A stretch of DNA of 64,000 bases. It comes from Streptomyces actinomycinicus (GTDB lineage: Bacteria; Actinomycetota; Actinomycetes; Streptomycetales; Streptomycetaceae). A program made the translations under genes and the position numbers. Below are positions 51,437 through 60,142 of this stretch, in pieces. The DNA lies in NCBI RefSeq assembly GCF_016741775.1, contig NZ_JAERRK010000004.1:1-64000 (forward strand), in the 5' to 3' direction. The notes beneath the pieces were generated by a model. The model was not told where the DNA came from. It ran no database searches and was given only the letters and a program-made list of their open reading frames with translations. The first letter of the stretch is position 1; each line of letters starts with the position of its first letter.

Positions 51437-51978
51437 CCGCCGTCGTGACGCTGTTCGGTCTGATGAGCATCGTCAACCTGATACTGACGTTTGGTGTCGT
51501 CCGACGGTTGCGCACCCAGGAGGACGGGTCCACGCCCGCCGCCGAGGGCGACCCGTTCCAGGGCTCGGGACTCACCGTCGGGGAGCCCGTCGGCAGCTTC
51601 TCCGTGCACGACACCGAGGGCAGGCCGGTGACCCGTGACAGTCTGCGCGAGGGAATGCTCGTGGCCTTCCTCTCCCCCGGCTGCCTCCCCTGCGAGGAAC
51701 TCCTGCCGGGTGTCGTGGAATTGGCCCGCACGGCGGGCCCCGGGCAGGTGCTGGCCGCCGTGGTGGTGGACGGGGACGACGGGGCACGACCCGACGCCTT
51801 CGTGGCCGCCCTGTCGCCGGTGGCGACGGTCGCCGTGACACGTCTCGGGGGTGAGCTGACCCGGGCCTTCGAGATCAAGGGCCTGCCGACCGCCGTCCGT
51901 ATCGGTCCCGAGGGCCGGGTCGCGGCCCGTGGCCGTGCCCTGCTGCGGGTTGCGCATTCCGTGAGGGCCGGTGCATGA
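51424..51978 (+). CDS. TlpA-like membrane-anchored redoxin
   Basis: The 184-residue protein has an N-terminal TM helix ('TAVVTLFGLMSIVNLILTFGVV') and an extracellular thioredoxin fold with active site 'SPGCLPCEELLPG' (CLPC) and cis-Pro block 'IKGLPTAVRIGPEGRV'. It belongs to the TlpA/AhpC-type redoxins used for disulfide exchange outside the membrane. It overlaps the S26 gene by 13 bp and the ABC gene by 4 bp. With MauE it forms a complete oxidation relay for the peptide. Confidence 0.9.
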   Translation: MAYLTAVVTLFGLMSIVNLILTFGVVRRLRTQEDGSTPAAEGDPFQGSGLTVGEPVGSFSVHDTEGRPVTRDSLREGMLVAFLSPGCLPCEELLPGVVELARTAGPGQVLAAVVVDGDDGARPDAFVAALSPVATVAVTRLGGELTRAFEIKGLPTAVRIGPEGRVAARGRALLRVAHSVRAGA

Positions 51979-53840
51979 AGGGGAACAGGAGCGAGGATCC
52001 GGGCCGCCGTACGGGCAGCGGGAACGAACAGCTCACGCCGCGCGCCGCGTTCGTCGCCGCCCGCAGTGCCGTCTCGCTCGCCTGGCGGTCGGCGCCGGCG
52101 CACATGACGGGCCTCGTGGTCGTCGCCGTCGCCGGTGCCGGGGTACCCGTGGGAGTCGCCTGGCTCACACGGCTCGTCCTGGACCGGCTGACCGGTGTGA
52201 GCGGGACGGCTCTGCTCGGGCTGGCCCTGGGCGTCGCCCTGCTGGGGCTGGTGGCGGCGCTGCTGCCACACCTCGGCCAGTACCTGGGCACACGGCTCAA
52301 CCGGGCGGCGGGGTTGCGGGCGGTGAACCGGCTCTTCACGGTCGTCAACTCCTTCGGCGGCCTCGCCAGGTTCGAAGACCCGCGCTTCCAGGACCGTCTG
52401 CGGATGGCTCAGTCCGCGGGCAGCCAGACCGTCGGCCGCGTGGTGGAGACCGGGCTGAGAATCGCCGGAGGGGGCCTGGGCGTCGTCGGTTTCGTCATCG
52501 CGCTCTTCGTCATCAGCCCGGTGATGACGGGTCTCGTCGTCGCAGCTGCCGTGCCCGCGCTGGCTGCCGAGTTCCGGCTGTCCCGGCTCCGGGCGAGGAG
52601 CGCCTGGCGCATCAGCTCCGCGCAGCGCAGGGAGTTCTTCTACCAGTCCCTGCTGTCGAGTCTGGACGCGGCGAAGGAGATCCGGCTGTTCGCGGCCGGT
52701 GACTTCTTCAAGCACCGCATGCTCGACGAACGGCGTGCCGCCGATGCCGAGCGCCGGCTGGTGGAGCGCAGGGAACTCGTCACCCAGTCGGGCCTCGCGG
52801 TGCTCAGCGCGCTCGTCTCCGGAGGGGGGCTGGTGTGGGCCGTACTGGCGGCGAGGCAGGGCCGGTTGTCGGTCGGTGACGTCTCCATGTTCGTGGCTGC
52901 CGTCGTCGGGGTGCAGGGCGCGATGTCCGGCCTGGTCGGCTCCCTGGCCGACGGGCACCATCAGCTCCTGCTGCTCAACCACTACATGGCGGTACTGGGG
53001 GCCGGACCGGACCTCCCGCCGCCGGCCGGACTCGTCCACCTTGACACGCTGCCCGCGCTGCGCCGGGGTATCGAGCTGCGGGACGTCTGGTTCCGGTACG
53101 GCGACGGCTGTCCCTGGGTGCTGCGCGGTGTGAATCTGTTCCTCCCCCGCGGCGCGGCCGTCGCCCTGGTCGGTCACAACGGTGCCGGCAAGAGCACGCT
53201 GGTCAAGCTGCTGTGCCGGTTCTACGACCCGACGCGGGGCGAGATCCTCTGGGACGGGGTGGACATCCGCCGGGTACCGGTACACGAGCTGCGTCGTCGG
53301 CTCGGGGCGGTGTTCCAGGACTACATGAACTACGACCTGACGGCCGGCGAGAACATCGCCGTCGGTGACGTGCGGGCGCTCGGCGATCCGGCGAAGCTGG
53401 CCACCGCCGCGCGGGAGGCGGGCGTGCACGACGTGGTGGCGAAGCTGCCGCACGGGTACGACACCATGCTGAGCCGGCTCTTCGCCGCCGGCGACGCCGA
53501 TGACGACACGGGGGCTCTGCTCTCCGGGGGCCAGTGGCAGCGCCTCGCCCTCGCCCGGGCGTTTCTGCGAACCGAGCCGGACCTGCTCATCCTGGACGAG
53601 CCCAGCTCGGGTCTCGACGCGGAGGCCGAGTACGACATCCATCTGCGGCTTAGGCGGTACCGGGCGGACCGCACCAGTCTGCTGATCTCGCACCGGCTCG
53701 GGGCGGTCAGGGACGCGGACAGGATCGTCGTGCTGGCCGACGGCCGGATCACCGAGGAAGGCTCCCACGCCGAACTGCTCGACGCGGACGGTACGTACGC
53801 CCGGCTCTTCACCGTCCAGGCCAACGGCTACCAGCCCTGA
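51975..53840 (+). CDS. ABC exporter (fused membrane and ATPase domains)
   Basis: The 621-residue half-transporter has about six TM helices (45-340), then the ATPase: Walker A 'VGHNGAGKST', Q-loop 'VFQDYMNYDLTAGENIAVGD', signature 'LSGGQWQRLALARAF', Walker B 'LLILDEPSSGLD', H-loop 'ISHRLGA'. There is no N-terminal C39 peptidase, unlike most peptide exporters, matching the separate S26 peptidase. The protein probably works as a homodimer and exports the peptide precursor. It is the last gene of the overlapping set. Confidence 0.93.
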   Translation: MKGNRSEDPGRRTGSGNEQLTPRAAFVAARSAVSLAWRSAPAHMTGLVVVAVAGAGVPVGVAWLTRLVLDRLTGVSGTALLGLALGVALLGLVAALLPHLGQYLGTRLNRAAGLRAVNRLFTVVNSFGGLARFEDPRFQDRLRMAQSAGSQTVGRVVETGLRIAGGGLGVVGFVIALFVISPVMTGLVVAAAVPALAAEFRLSRLRARSAWRISSAQRREFFYQSLLSSLDAAKEIRLFAAGDFFKHRMLDERRAADAERRLVERRELVTQSGLAVLSALVSGGGLVWAVLAARQGRLSVGDVSMFVAAVVGVQGAMSGLVGSLADGHHQLLLLNHYMAVLGAGPDLPPPAGLVHLDTLPALRRGIELRDVWFRYGDGCPWVLRGVNLFLPRGAAVALVGHNGAGKSTLVKLLCRFYDPTRGEILWDGVDIRRVPVHELRRRLGAVFQDYMNYDLTAGENIAVGDVRALGDPAKLATAAREAGVHDVVAKLPHGYDTMLSRLFAAGDADDDTGALLSGGQWQRLALARAFLRTEPDLLILDEPSSGLDAEAEYDIHLRLRRYRADRTSLLISHRLGAVRDADRIVVLADGRITEEGSHAELLDADGTYARLFTVQANGYQP

Positions 53841-53926
53841 CGCCTTTCCCGCCGTCGCCGGCACCCTCATCTGCCACCGCGGCTGCGCCGGCGGCGCCCC
53901 GGAGACCATTGATTAAGCTCTCGATC

Positions 53927-54364
53927 ATGTGGAGACAGGCAGCGACAGAAGTATTTCCTGGCGTGGGCTTCCGGGATCCGGCCGAGGCATCCGGCCTCGT
54001 CGCCGCGGAGACGCGGCTCGGGCGAAGACTCCCTGCAGAGCTGCGGCAATTGCTCCTCGAAAGCGACGGCGTGACGGGACACTTTCACGTGGACACCGTC
54101 TGGCCCATCGACCGGATCGTCGAGACGAACCTTCTCTTCCGGTCCGACGAGGCGTTCACCCAGTTGTACATGCCGTTCGACGCCTTCCTCTTCTTCGGGG
54201 ACAACGGAGGCGGCGATCAGTTCGCCTTCGTCCGGCAGCCCGAGCGTCCGGACATCTTCGTCTGGGAGCACGAGAGCGACAGTCGTCGGTGGGTGGCGAA
54301 CGACCTGCTGGACTACCTCGGCCGTGCACTCCGAACCGGCGACGACGACTGGTTCCGGCCGTGA
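53927..54364 (+). CDS. SUKH (SMI1/KNR4) domain protein
   Basis: The 145-residue protein shows the SUKH pattern: 'ASGLVAAETRLGRRLPAELRQLLLESDGVTGHFHVDTVWPIDRIVE', then 'AFLFFGDNGGGDQFAFVRQPERPDIFVWEHESDSRRWVANDLLDYL'. In bacteria these are mostly immunity proteins of polymorphic toxins; an adjacent toxin is not seen. It could protect against the peptide system, but many orphan SUKH genes exist. The ATG at 53927 lacks a strong ribosome site. Confidence 0.88.
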   Translation: MWRQAATEVFPGVGFRDPAEASGLVAAETRLGRRLPAELRQLLLESDGVTGHFHVDTVWPIDRIVETNLLFRSDEAFTQLYMPFDAFLFFGDNGGGDQFAFVRQPERPDIFVWEHESDSRRWVANDLLDYLGRALRTGDDDWFRP

Positions 54365-54543
54365 GGCGCCGGCCACCCCTGCCTTCGTGCCGCCCATGAC
54401 CAGCCGAACCCGCCTTCACCGCTCCGCTAGCATGTTCGAACTCATCACGATCGCCCCTCGGTCCATCACCGGGAAGCCATGCCACACAGCGGGAGTAGTG
54501 GCCTGGTCCACCTAATACAAAATCGGTCAGTCCGTTGACATTT

Positions 54544-55911
54544 ATGACATCGCGGATGTTTTCGCGAATAAACGAGAAAATAGCGTTCGCCGTGCGACGT
54601 CAACCACGGGCGATCCTGTGGGCCGCGGCAAGCGTGGCGGTCCTCGGGTTGCTCATCACGCTGGGGATCGCAGCGCGTCATTACGGTGGCGTGCCGGCAC
54701 TGGTGAGCAGTCAGGCGAAAGAGGTGATCCTCACTCCCAAGCCGGGGCCGTTGTACGCCGGCATGGCGTTGATGATGGTCGTGCTCACCTGGCGGCAGCG
54801 GTTCGTCGCGGCCGGTGTCGCCGTCGGCATCGACGCCCTCTCCGTGCTGGCCCGGTTGGCGACCGACACCGGCACGACCGACGGCAGTTTCTTCGGCACC
54901 GGCGCCTTGTGCGTGATTCTGGGCCACGGGGTCACCGCTCTCACACGCCGCAGCGGCCGGGAACGCGTCCTGCTCCTGAAGGGCGTCGGGCTGGGCCTGC
55001 TGCTGGTGGCCGGCCGCAAGACGGGGGACACCTGGCTGCTCATCACGGCGAAGACCCGCCCGTCGGTACTCGACCAGTACGCGGCGACCGCCGATCAGGC
55101 ACTGGGCAACCCGTCGTGGCTGGCGGGCCGGCTCCTCCAGGCCACCGGCCCGATCGGCACCCATCTCCTCGGCTGGGTCTACGCCCAGCTCGCGGTGGCC
55201 GCGGTCGTCGTCGCGCTGTACCAGCTGCGCAACGTCGGGGCCGAGCGTCGCTTCCCGCGCCATCATCTGATACGCCCCTTTCTGTTGATCGGCCTCCTCG
55301 GACCGGCCGTCTACATGCTCTTCCCCGTGGTCGGGCCGGTCTTCGCCTACGGCCCGGGCGCCTCCGGCACCGGCGGCGTGCAGTGGGCGGTGGCCAACCT
55401 GTGGCCGGACACGCCGCCGCCGATCAGTGCCCCGCACCCGATGACGTACGACGACATCACCCCGCGGAATTGCATGCCCAGCCTGCACACGGCGTGGGCC
55501 ACCGCGATCTTCATCCACTCCCGCAAGGGGCCACGTGTTCTGCGATGCGCGGGTACTTTCTGGCTGGTTGCCACACTCGGTGCGACATTGGGCTTCGGCT
55601 ACCACTACGGCACCGATCTCATTGCCGGCGTGGTGTTCGCGCTCACGATCGAGGCTGCCCTGCGCTCGTTCGACCGCGGCTGGGACCGGCAGGGGATCCA
55701 TCTGCTCATCCAGGGCACGACGGTCTTCGTCGCGCTCCTGCTCTCCTACCGCTATCTGGCGATGGGGATGGCCACACATCCGTGGATCGCCGGCCCGCTT
55801 CTCCTCCTGGCGATGGCTTCCGTGATCCACAGCTACGTACGGGCCGTCAGAACCTGGGATCCGGAATCCGCCCCGGCACTGCAACCAGCACCGCAACCCG
55901 AGCCGGTGTGA
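54544..55911 (+). CDS. PAP2-family membrane phosphatase (inositol-phosphotransferase-like)
   Basis: The 455-residue protein has about ten hydrophobic helices. The PAP2 active site is 'PSLHTAWATAI' (motif 2) and 'GYHYGTDLIAG' (motif 3, catalytic His); motif 1 is less clear upstream. The layout with 'TYDDITPRNCMPSLHTAW' resembles actinobacterial inositolphosphotransferase Aur1/Ipt1-like proteins. It probably acts on lipid phosphates at the outer membrane face. ATG 54544 is used; a TTG at 54535 is open. Confidence 0.85.
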   Translation: MTSRMFSRINEKIAFAVRRQPRAILWAAASVAVLGLLITLGIAARHYGGVPALVSSQAKEVILTPKPGPLYAGMALMMVVLTWRQRFVAAGVAVGIDALSVLARLATDTGTTDGSFFGTGALCVILGHGVTALTRRSGRERVLLLKGVGLGLLLVAGRKTGDTWLLITAKTRPSVLDQYAATADQALGNPSWLAGRLLQATGPIGTHLLGWVYAQLAVAAVVVALYQLRNVGAERRFPRHHLIRPFLLIGLLGPAVYMLFPVVGPVFAYGPGASGTGGVQWAVANLWPDTPPPISAPHPMTYDDITPRNCMPSLHTAWATAIFIHSRKGPRVLRCAGTFWLVATLGATLGFGYHYGTDLIAGVVFALTIEAALRSFDRGWDRQGIHLLIQGTTVFVALLLSYRYLAMGMATHPWIAGPLLLLAMASVIHSYVRAVRTWDPESAPALQPAPQPEPV

Positions 55912-56027
55912 GTGGCACCGCACCGGTTCGTGGGCTTGCACCTCGGAGAAGGCCGAGCCTTCCGCCCTCCTTCTCCGGTCGCCGGACCGAGTGGCGGCCG
56001 GCACGGCACCTATACTGCCGGGCGAGC

Positions 56028-56102
56028 GGAGCCGTAGCGCAGAGGTCGACGCGCGCGGTCTCCAAAGCCGCGAGGACGCCGGTTCGAATCCGGCCGGCTC
56101 CG
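56028..56102 (+). tRNA. tRNA-Trp (anticodon CCA), atypical
   Basis: A full cloverleaf: acceptor GGAGCCG/CGGCTCC, D-stem GCGC/GCGC with GG in the loop, anticodon stem GCGGT/GCCGC (one T-G pair) around CTCCAAA (anticodon CCA), variable loop of 6, T-arm GCCGG-TTCGAAT-CCGGC, discriminator G. CCA is not encoded. D and anticodon stems abut without the usual base 26. The sequence differs from the usual Streptomyces tRNA-Trp (which begins AGGGGTGTAG), so it is probably a second, divergent tRNA-Trp. Confidence 0.85.
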
Positions 56103-56464
56103 CCCGCTGCGCGAGGCCGGCTCCGCCCACTGCGCAGGCGTGGTGCCTCGTGCCCCGGTGAGCCGGGCGGTGCCACTTGTGAGGCTCACGGGCAACTCCG
56201 GGAGGGAAGTGCGCGGAGGCGAGCGCCAAGACCGGGAGAGTTGCCGTGCGGGGCGGGAACAGGCGGCCCGGCCGGAACTGTTGCACCGGCAGGGACCGGC
56301 GCGGCGTGGGCGGGAAACAGGGAGATCCCGTGTTCGTCCGCCCCTGCGCGATCCGGCCCCGGTCTGCGGCAGGCGCGGTCACCGGACTTCTCGGGGCGAC
56401 CGCATGTTCCGCCTGGCCTGTCGCGACCTCGTACCAAGGCTTTTTCACACTGGAGGACTGTTTC

Positions 56465-57298
56465 ATGACCGACCGGCCCTTGACGCTGATGGCAGTGCAC
56501 GCCCACCCCGACGACGAGGCCACCGGAACGGGAGGTGTCCTCGCGCGGTACGCGGCGGAAGGCATCCGCACGGTCCTCGTGACGTGTACCGACGGTGGTT
56601 GCGGTGACGGACCGGAGGGTGTCAAACCGGGTGATCCCGGGCACGATCCGGCGGCCGTCGCCTTGATGCGGCGTCGAGAACTCGAGGCGAGCTGCGAGAT
56701 CCTGAAGGTCAGCCACCTGGAGATGCTGGGCTACGCCGACTCCGGGATGATGGGCTGGCCGGCCAACGACGCCCCGGGGTCCTTCTGGCAGACGCCCGTC
56801 GAGGAGGGCGCCGCCCGGCTCGCGGAACTCTTGCGCCGCTACCGACCCGATGTGGTCGTCACCTACGACGAGAACGGCTTCTACGGCCACCCGGACCACA
56901 TTCAGGCAAACCGCATCACGATGGCGGCGCTGGCGATGACCGGGCTGACCCCGAAGGTGTACTGGACGACGGCGCCCCGCTCGATGATGCAGCGGTTCGG
57001 GGAGGCCATGCGCGAGTTCGGTGCGGACTGGCAGGAGCCGGATCCCGCCGAGGCCGCCGCGCTGGCCGAGATCGGGCTCCCCGACGAGGAGATCACCACC
57101 TGGGTGGACACCACGGCGTTCGGCGGTCAGAAGTTCGATGCGCTGGCCGCGCACGCCAGCCAGGGCGAGAACATCTTCTTCCTCAAGATGGGTCAGCAGA
57201 GGTTCACCGAGTTGATGGGCGTCGAGACCTTCGTACGCGTCCAGGACACCACCGGCGCGGCCGTGCCCGAGAACGACCTCTTCGCCGGACTGCGCTGA
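56465..57298 (+). CDS. PIG-L/LmbE-family deacetylase
   Basis: The 277-residue zinc hydrolase has 'AVHAHPDDEATGTGG' (zinc ligands His13, Asp16; catalytic Asp15) and 'GFYGHPDHIQANR' with the third His. The family includes MshB and Mca of mycothiol metabolism and GlcNAc-PI deacetylases. It is close in length to Mca/MshB-type enzymes, but which substrate it uses cannot be told. GGAGG precedes the ATG at 56465. The space 55912-56464 holds the tRNA and no other gene. Confidence 0.9.
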   Translation: MTDRPLTLMAVHAHPDDEATGTGGVLARYAAEGIRTVLVTCTDGGCGDGPEGVKPGDPGHDPAAVALMRRRELEASCEILKVSHLEMLGYADSGMMGWPANDAPGSFWQTPVEEGAARLAELLRRYRPDVVVTYDENGFYGHPDHIQANRITMAALAMTGLTPKVYWTTAPRSMMQRFGEAMREFGADWQEPDPAEAAALAEIGLPDEEITTWVDTTAFGGQKFDALAAHASQGENIFFLKMGQQRFTELMGVETFVRVQDTTGAAVPENDLFAGLR

Positions 57299-57441
57299 TC
57301 CCCCATGCCCGTCCGGGAGGCCCTGCTCGGAGGCGCCGGCGGTCACGAGGACGCCGTTCCTCTGCTCGAGCAGGGCCTCCAGGTCCGATTCCGGGCAGAA
57401 AAGTAGACGTTCCACGACTGGCGAACCTAGGGTGAGCGCTC

Positions 57442-58119
57442 ATGATCACCCTGGACGCACTGGGGACTTTCACCCTGATAGTCGGACTTCTCACGCTCAC
57501 TCCCGGACTGGACACCGCACTGATCCTGCGCACCGCGGCACTCGGGCACCACCGTCGCGCCTGGGGCGTGGTCCTCGGCATCCAGAGCGGCACGCTGGTC
57601 TGGGGCGTGCTCACCTCGCTCGGGGTGACGGCGCTGCTGACCGCTTCTCATCTCGCCTACGAAGCTCTTCGCTGGGCCGGAGCGGCGTACCTGGTGTGGA
57701 TGGGCGGCAGGCTGCTGTGGACCACCTGGCGCCCCTCGGCGAGCGGGGGTCCCCGGACCGCGGGGGCCGGACGCGCGACCGTGTCCGGGGCCGGGACCGA
57801 AGCCGGTACGGGTGCCGGCAATGCCCTGTTCGGCGGCTGGCGGCAGGGGGTCGTGACCAATCTGCTCAACCCGAAGATGGGCGCGTTCTACGTCGCGGTG
57901 CTCCCGCAGTTCATCCCCGACGGCGCCTCGCACCTCGGTGTGGGCGTCCTCCTGGCCGGTGTGCACATTCTGCTGGCCGTCGTCTGGGCGTGCACGCTGA
58001 TCACCTTCGCGCGGGTGTTCCGGGACCGCCTGCAACGGCCCTCGGTTCGCCGCCGCTTCGACCGGGTGACCGGTGCGGTCATCGCCGCCTTCGGCGTCCG
58101 GCTCGCGCTCGGACCGTGA
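57442..58119 (+). CDS. LysE-family amino acid exporter
   Basis: The 225-residue protein has six hydrophobic segments and the LysE/RhtB signature 'LLTLTPGLDTALILRTAALGHHRRAWGVVLGIQSG' and 'GVVTNLLNPKMGAFYVAVLPQFI'. The loop between TM3 and TM4 has an unusual Gly/Ala/Thr-rich insert ('SASGGPRTAGAGRATVSGAGTEAGTGAG'). It exports amino acids or homoserine-lactone-like molecules. It follows the PIG-L gene by about 140 bp. Confidence 0.92.
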   Translation: MITLDALGTFTLIVGLLTLTPGLDTALILRTAALGHHRRAWGVVLGIQSGTLVWGVLTSLGVTALLTASHLAYEALRWAGAAYLVWMGGRLLWTTWRPSASGGPRTAGAGRATVSGAGTEAGTGAGNALFGGWRQGVVTNLLNPKMGAFYVAVLPQFIPDGASHLGVGVLLAGVHILLAVVWACTLITFARVFRDRLQRPSVRRRFDRVTGAVIAAFGVRLALGP

Positions 58120-58259
58120 GGCACTGGTTCACGCGACGCAACCCCGAACACCACCGGCAGCCGCGGAATGGGCAGCTTGTGCGCCACCCGAAGCGGAAGC
58201 TCAGTCGAGACGGCACTCGTTTCGGCCGCGAACCCACCCCGCGGTTCGCCCCCTGAGCG

Positions 58260-58637
58260 TCACCGGGTCTCGACCAGTGTGTGCCCCGCTGTCCGCAGTA
58301 CGGCGGCCGCGTCCGTGAACCGTTGCTGCGGAACGAGCACGAGATCCGAGTGGAAGGTCGAGGTGACGAACACGGGGACCCCTGCCGCTCCGAGCGGCCC
58401 CACGACGGCCGCCAGCATGCCGGGTAGATCCAGCTCGTGGGGGTCGTCGCCGTACAGCCCGATCCAGCGCTCCTGCCCGTCGACGACGGCCGGGGGCGCC
58501 TCGCGTATGACGGTCAGACCCTCGGGAGCCCGGACAGCCGCGAACCAGGAGTCGTCGACGGGCGCGGACCGGTCGGCAAGGTGCTCGATGACGAAGGGGG
58601 ACGGCAGGACCGACAGCCGCCTGTTCGTTGTGATCAT
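58260..58637 (-). CDS. ACT-domain protein
   Basis: The 125-residue protein matches the short 'ACT domain-containing' family: 'RLSVLPSPFVIEHLADRSAPVDDSWFAAVRAPEGLTVIREAPPA' and 'DLPGMLAAVVGPLGAAGVPVFVTSTFHSDLVLVPQQRFTDAAAVLRTAGHTL'. ACT folds bind amino acids and regulate enzymes or act alone as sensors. The ATG at 58637 is clear. Confidence 0.88.
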   Translation of the reverse strand: MITTNRRLSVLPSPFVIEHLADRSAPVDDSWFAAVRAPEGLTVIREAPPAVVDGQERWIGLYGDDPHELDLPGMLAAVVGPLGAAGVPVFVTSTFHSDLVLVPQQRFTDAAAVLRTAGHTLVETR

Positions 58638-58736
58638 GGCGGGAGCCTACGGCGCGCCGGCGCCTTCCGGCACGCCGAGAGCGGAGCCTTGTTCCGAGTG
58701 CTCTCGTCGGCTGCCGAAGTGGCAGCATGTGGTGGC

Positions 58737-59276
58737 ATGGCAGACCACGACACCAGCAGGTTCCTGGCAGGTCAGACGGGACTCATCGTGAGGATCCCGG
58801 AGGCGGAGCCGGCCGTCCGCGCTTGGCGTCAACGGTTCGACCCGTCAGCCCGAGCGGGAGTACCAGCGCATGTGACCGTGCTGTTCCCGTTCCTCGACGC
58901 GAGCCGGACAGACGCGCGTGTCTGCTCGGCTCTCGCTGCCGTAATCGGCAGTCATCGTGCCTTCGACCTACGGTTCGTCAGCTGTGGGCGGTTTCCGGGA
59001 GTGCTCTATCTCGCTCCCGAGCCGGACGGGCAGTTGCGACGGCTCACTGAGGTGATCGCAGAGCGGTGGCCCGAAGCCCCTCCCTATGGCGGTCAGTTCA
59101 CCGAGATCGTGCCCCACCTGACCGTCGCTGACGGTCAGGACGATGCGGTGTTGGACGAGATCGAGGCCGGCCTGCTCGGCAGTCTCCCCTTCGCGTCCCG
59201 GGTGGCAGCGGTTGACCTCATGGTGCATGACGGGGTGGCCTGGCGGGAGCGGGCATCGTTCGCGCTCCGCGAATGA
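58737..59276 (+). CDS. 2H phosphoesterase (2'-5' RNA ligase-like)
   Basis: The 179-residue protein has the two HxTx motifs of the 2H superfamily: 'HVTVLFPF' (near residue 41) and 'HLTVADG' (near 124). These enzymes open cyclic phosphodiesters or ligate RNA. The natural substrate is unknown. Its last 24 bp lie inside a 41-bp tandem duplication that runs over the stop codon. A hairpin terminator follows. Confidence 0.88.
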   Translation: MADHDTSRFLAGQTGLIVRIPEAEPAVRAWRQRFDPSARAGVPAHVTVLFPFLDASRTDARVCSALAAVIGSHRAFDLRFVSCGRFPGVLYLAPEPDGQLRRLTEVIAERWPEAPPYGGQFTEIVPHLTVADGQDDAVLDEIEAGLLGSLPFASRVAAVDLMVHDGVAWRERASFALRE

Positions 59277-59334
59277 CCGCGCCGTGAGCGTGGGGATCGT
59301 TGGCGCTCCGTGAAGGACCGCGCCGTGAGCGTGG
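59253..59334. repeat. 41-bp tandem duplication across a stop codon
   Basis: Copies 59253-59293 and 59294-59334 share CGCTCCG and ACCGCGCCGTGAGCGTGG and differ at four positions. In copy one the gene ends GAA-TGA; the same site in copy two is GAA-GGA, so the ancestral stop lies in the first copy. Confidence 0.9.
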
Positions 59335-59363
59335 CCGGCCCGCCGCAACGGACGGCGGGCCGG
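59335..59363. terminator. Bidirectional hairpin between 2H and cupin genes
   Basis: Perfect 11-bp arms (CCGGCCCGCCG / CGGCGGGCCGG) with a 7-nt loop, starting directly after the duplication and 11 bp from the stop of the minus-strand cupin gene. Confidence 0.85.
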
Positions 59364-59373
59364 TGTGACGGCG

Positions 59374-59910
59374 TCAGTGGGCCGGCTGTGCGGCGGGGGG
59401 CTCGAACCGCATCGGCGTGATCTGCTTGACGTCGTAGCGGCGGCGCATCTCCTCCACCGCCTCGGGATCCACGGCCCTACCGGTCGACCAGATCTCCGCG
59501 ATCTCCTCGAAGTACAGCTCGTGCTCGGGTGAGGGATAGCACTGGAACAGCATGCGCACCGGCTCGCTGGTGGCGTTGCGGAACGCATGCGGGGTGTGCG
59601 GCGGAACGAACATCGCGCTGCCGCGGCCGGCCCGGACCACGCGTTCGCCGTCCGCCGACTCCCAGCCCAGCCAGTCATCCCCCGTACGCTCGGTCGGCTC
59701 GAACGCCATCAGCTCCAACTCGCCCTCCAGGATGAAGAAGAACTCCTGCGAGTGCTCGTGAAAGTGCGCACCGGTGTCGAATCCCGGCGGCACCACCACT
59801 TCGAAGATGGACACGGCAGATCCCTGGGCGCCGGTGGCCTTGAACGTCACCTCCTGCGCCTTGGTGGTCAACTTGCGGCCCTCACCTGGCAGGACAACGA
59901 GATCACTCAT
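59374..59910 (-). CDS. Cupin-domain protein
   Basis: The 178-residue protein has cupin motif 1 ('GAHFHEHSQEFFFILEGELEL', metal ligands His, His, Glu) and motif 2 ('FVPPHTPHAFRN'). It probably binds a divalent metal and acts as a small dioxygenase, isomerase or sensor. GGGAG precedes the ATG at 59910. The 230 bp to the next gene hold no other gene. Confidence 0.9.
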   Translation of the reverse strand: MSDLVVLPGEGRKLTTKAQEVTFKATGAQGSAVSIFEVVVPPGFDTGAHFHEHSQEFFFILEGELELMAFEPTERTGDDWLGWESADGERVVRAGRGSAMFVPPHTPHAFRNATSEPVRMLFQCYPSPEHELYFEEIAEIWSTGRAVDPEAVEEMRRRYDVKQITPMRFEPPAAQPAH

Positions 59911-60142
59911 GCGATCAACTCCCGAGCGAAACGGACAGGACAGCTAATGCGGCTGTTATGCAATTGCACATCACATGTATTAACCGTCCCGCCGGGTACT
60001 CGAGGGATACTCGAGTCCAGGCTCTCACCCGGTTCGCCACTGGCCTCGATCGCCTTGGCCGAAGCCTCGCGGGGGCAGATGCGTCACGTCCACGCGGTCG
60101 GCCGGCCGGGGCGCGCATTCCTCCCCCTCCCCCCGGGGCCTG

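Noticed and set aside
51150..53909. A 919-codon open frame antisense to the peptide export operon
   Set aside because: It has no ribosome site or domain, is His/Gln/Pro-rich in the way of antisense high-GC frames, and lies opposite four clear genes.
53927..54364. SUKH gene as the dedicated immunity gene of the peptide cluster
   Set aside because: Only 86 bp from the ABC gene, but it has no overlap or shared ribosome pattern, and orphan SUKH genes are common; kept as a possibility, not a claim.
54466..56625. A 719-codon minus-strand frame over the PAP2 gene and tRNA
   Set aside because: Crosses a tRNA and a confident gene; composition is that of a shadow frame.
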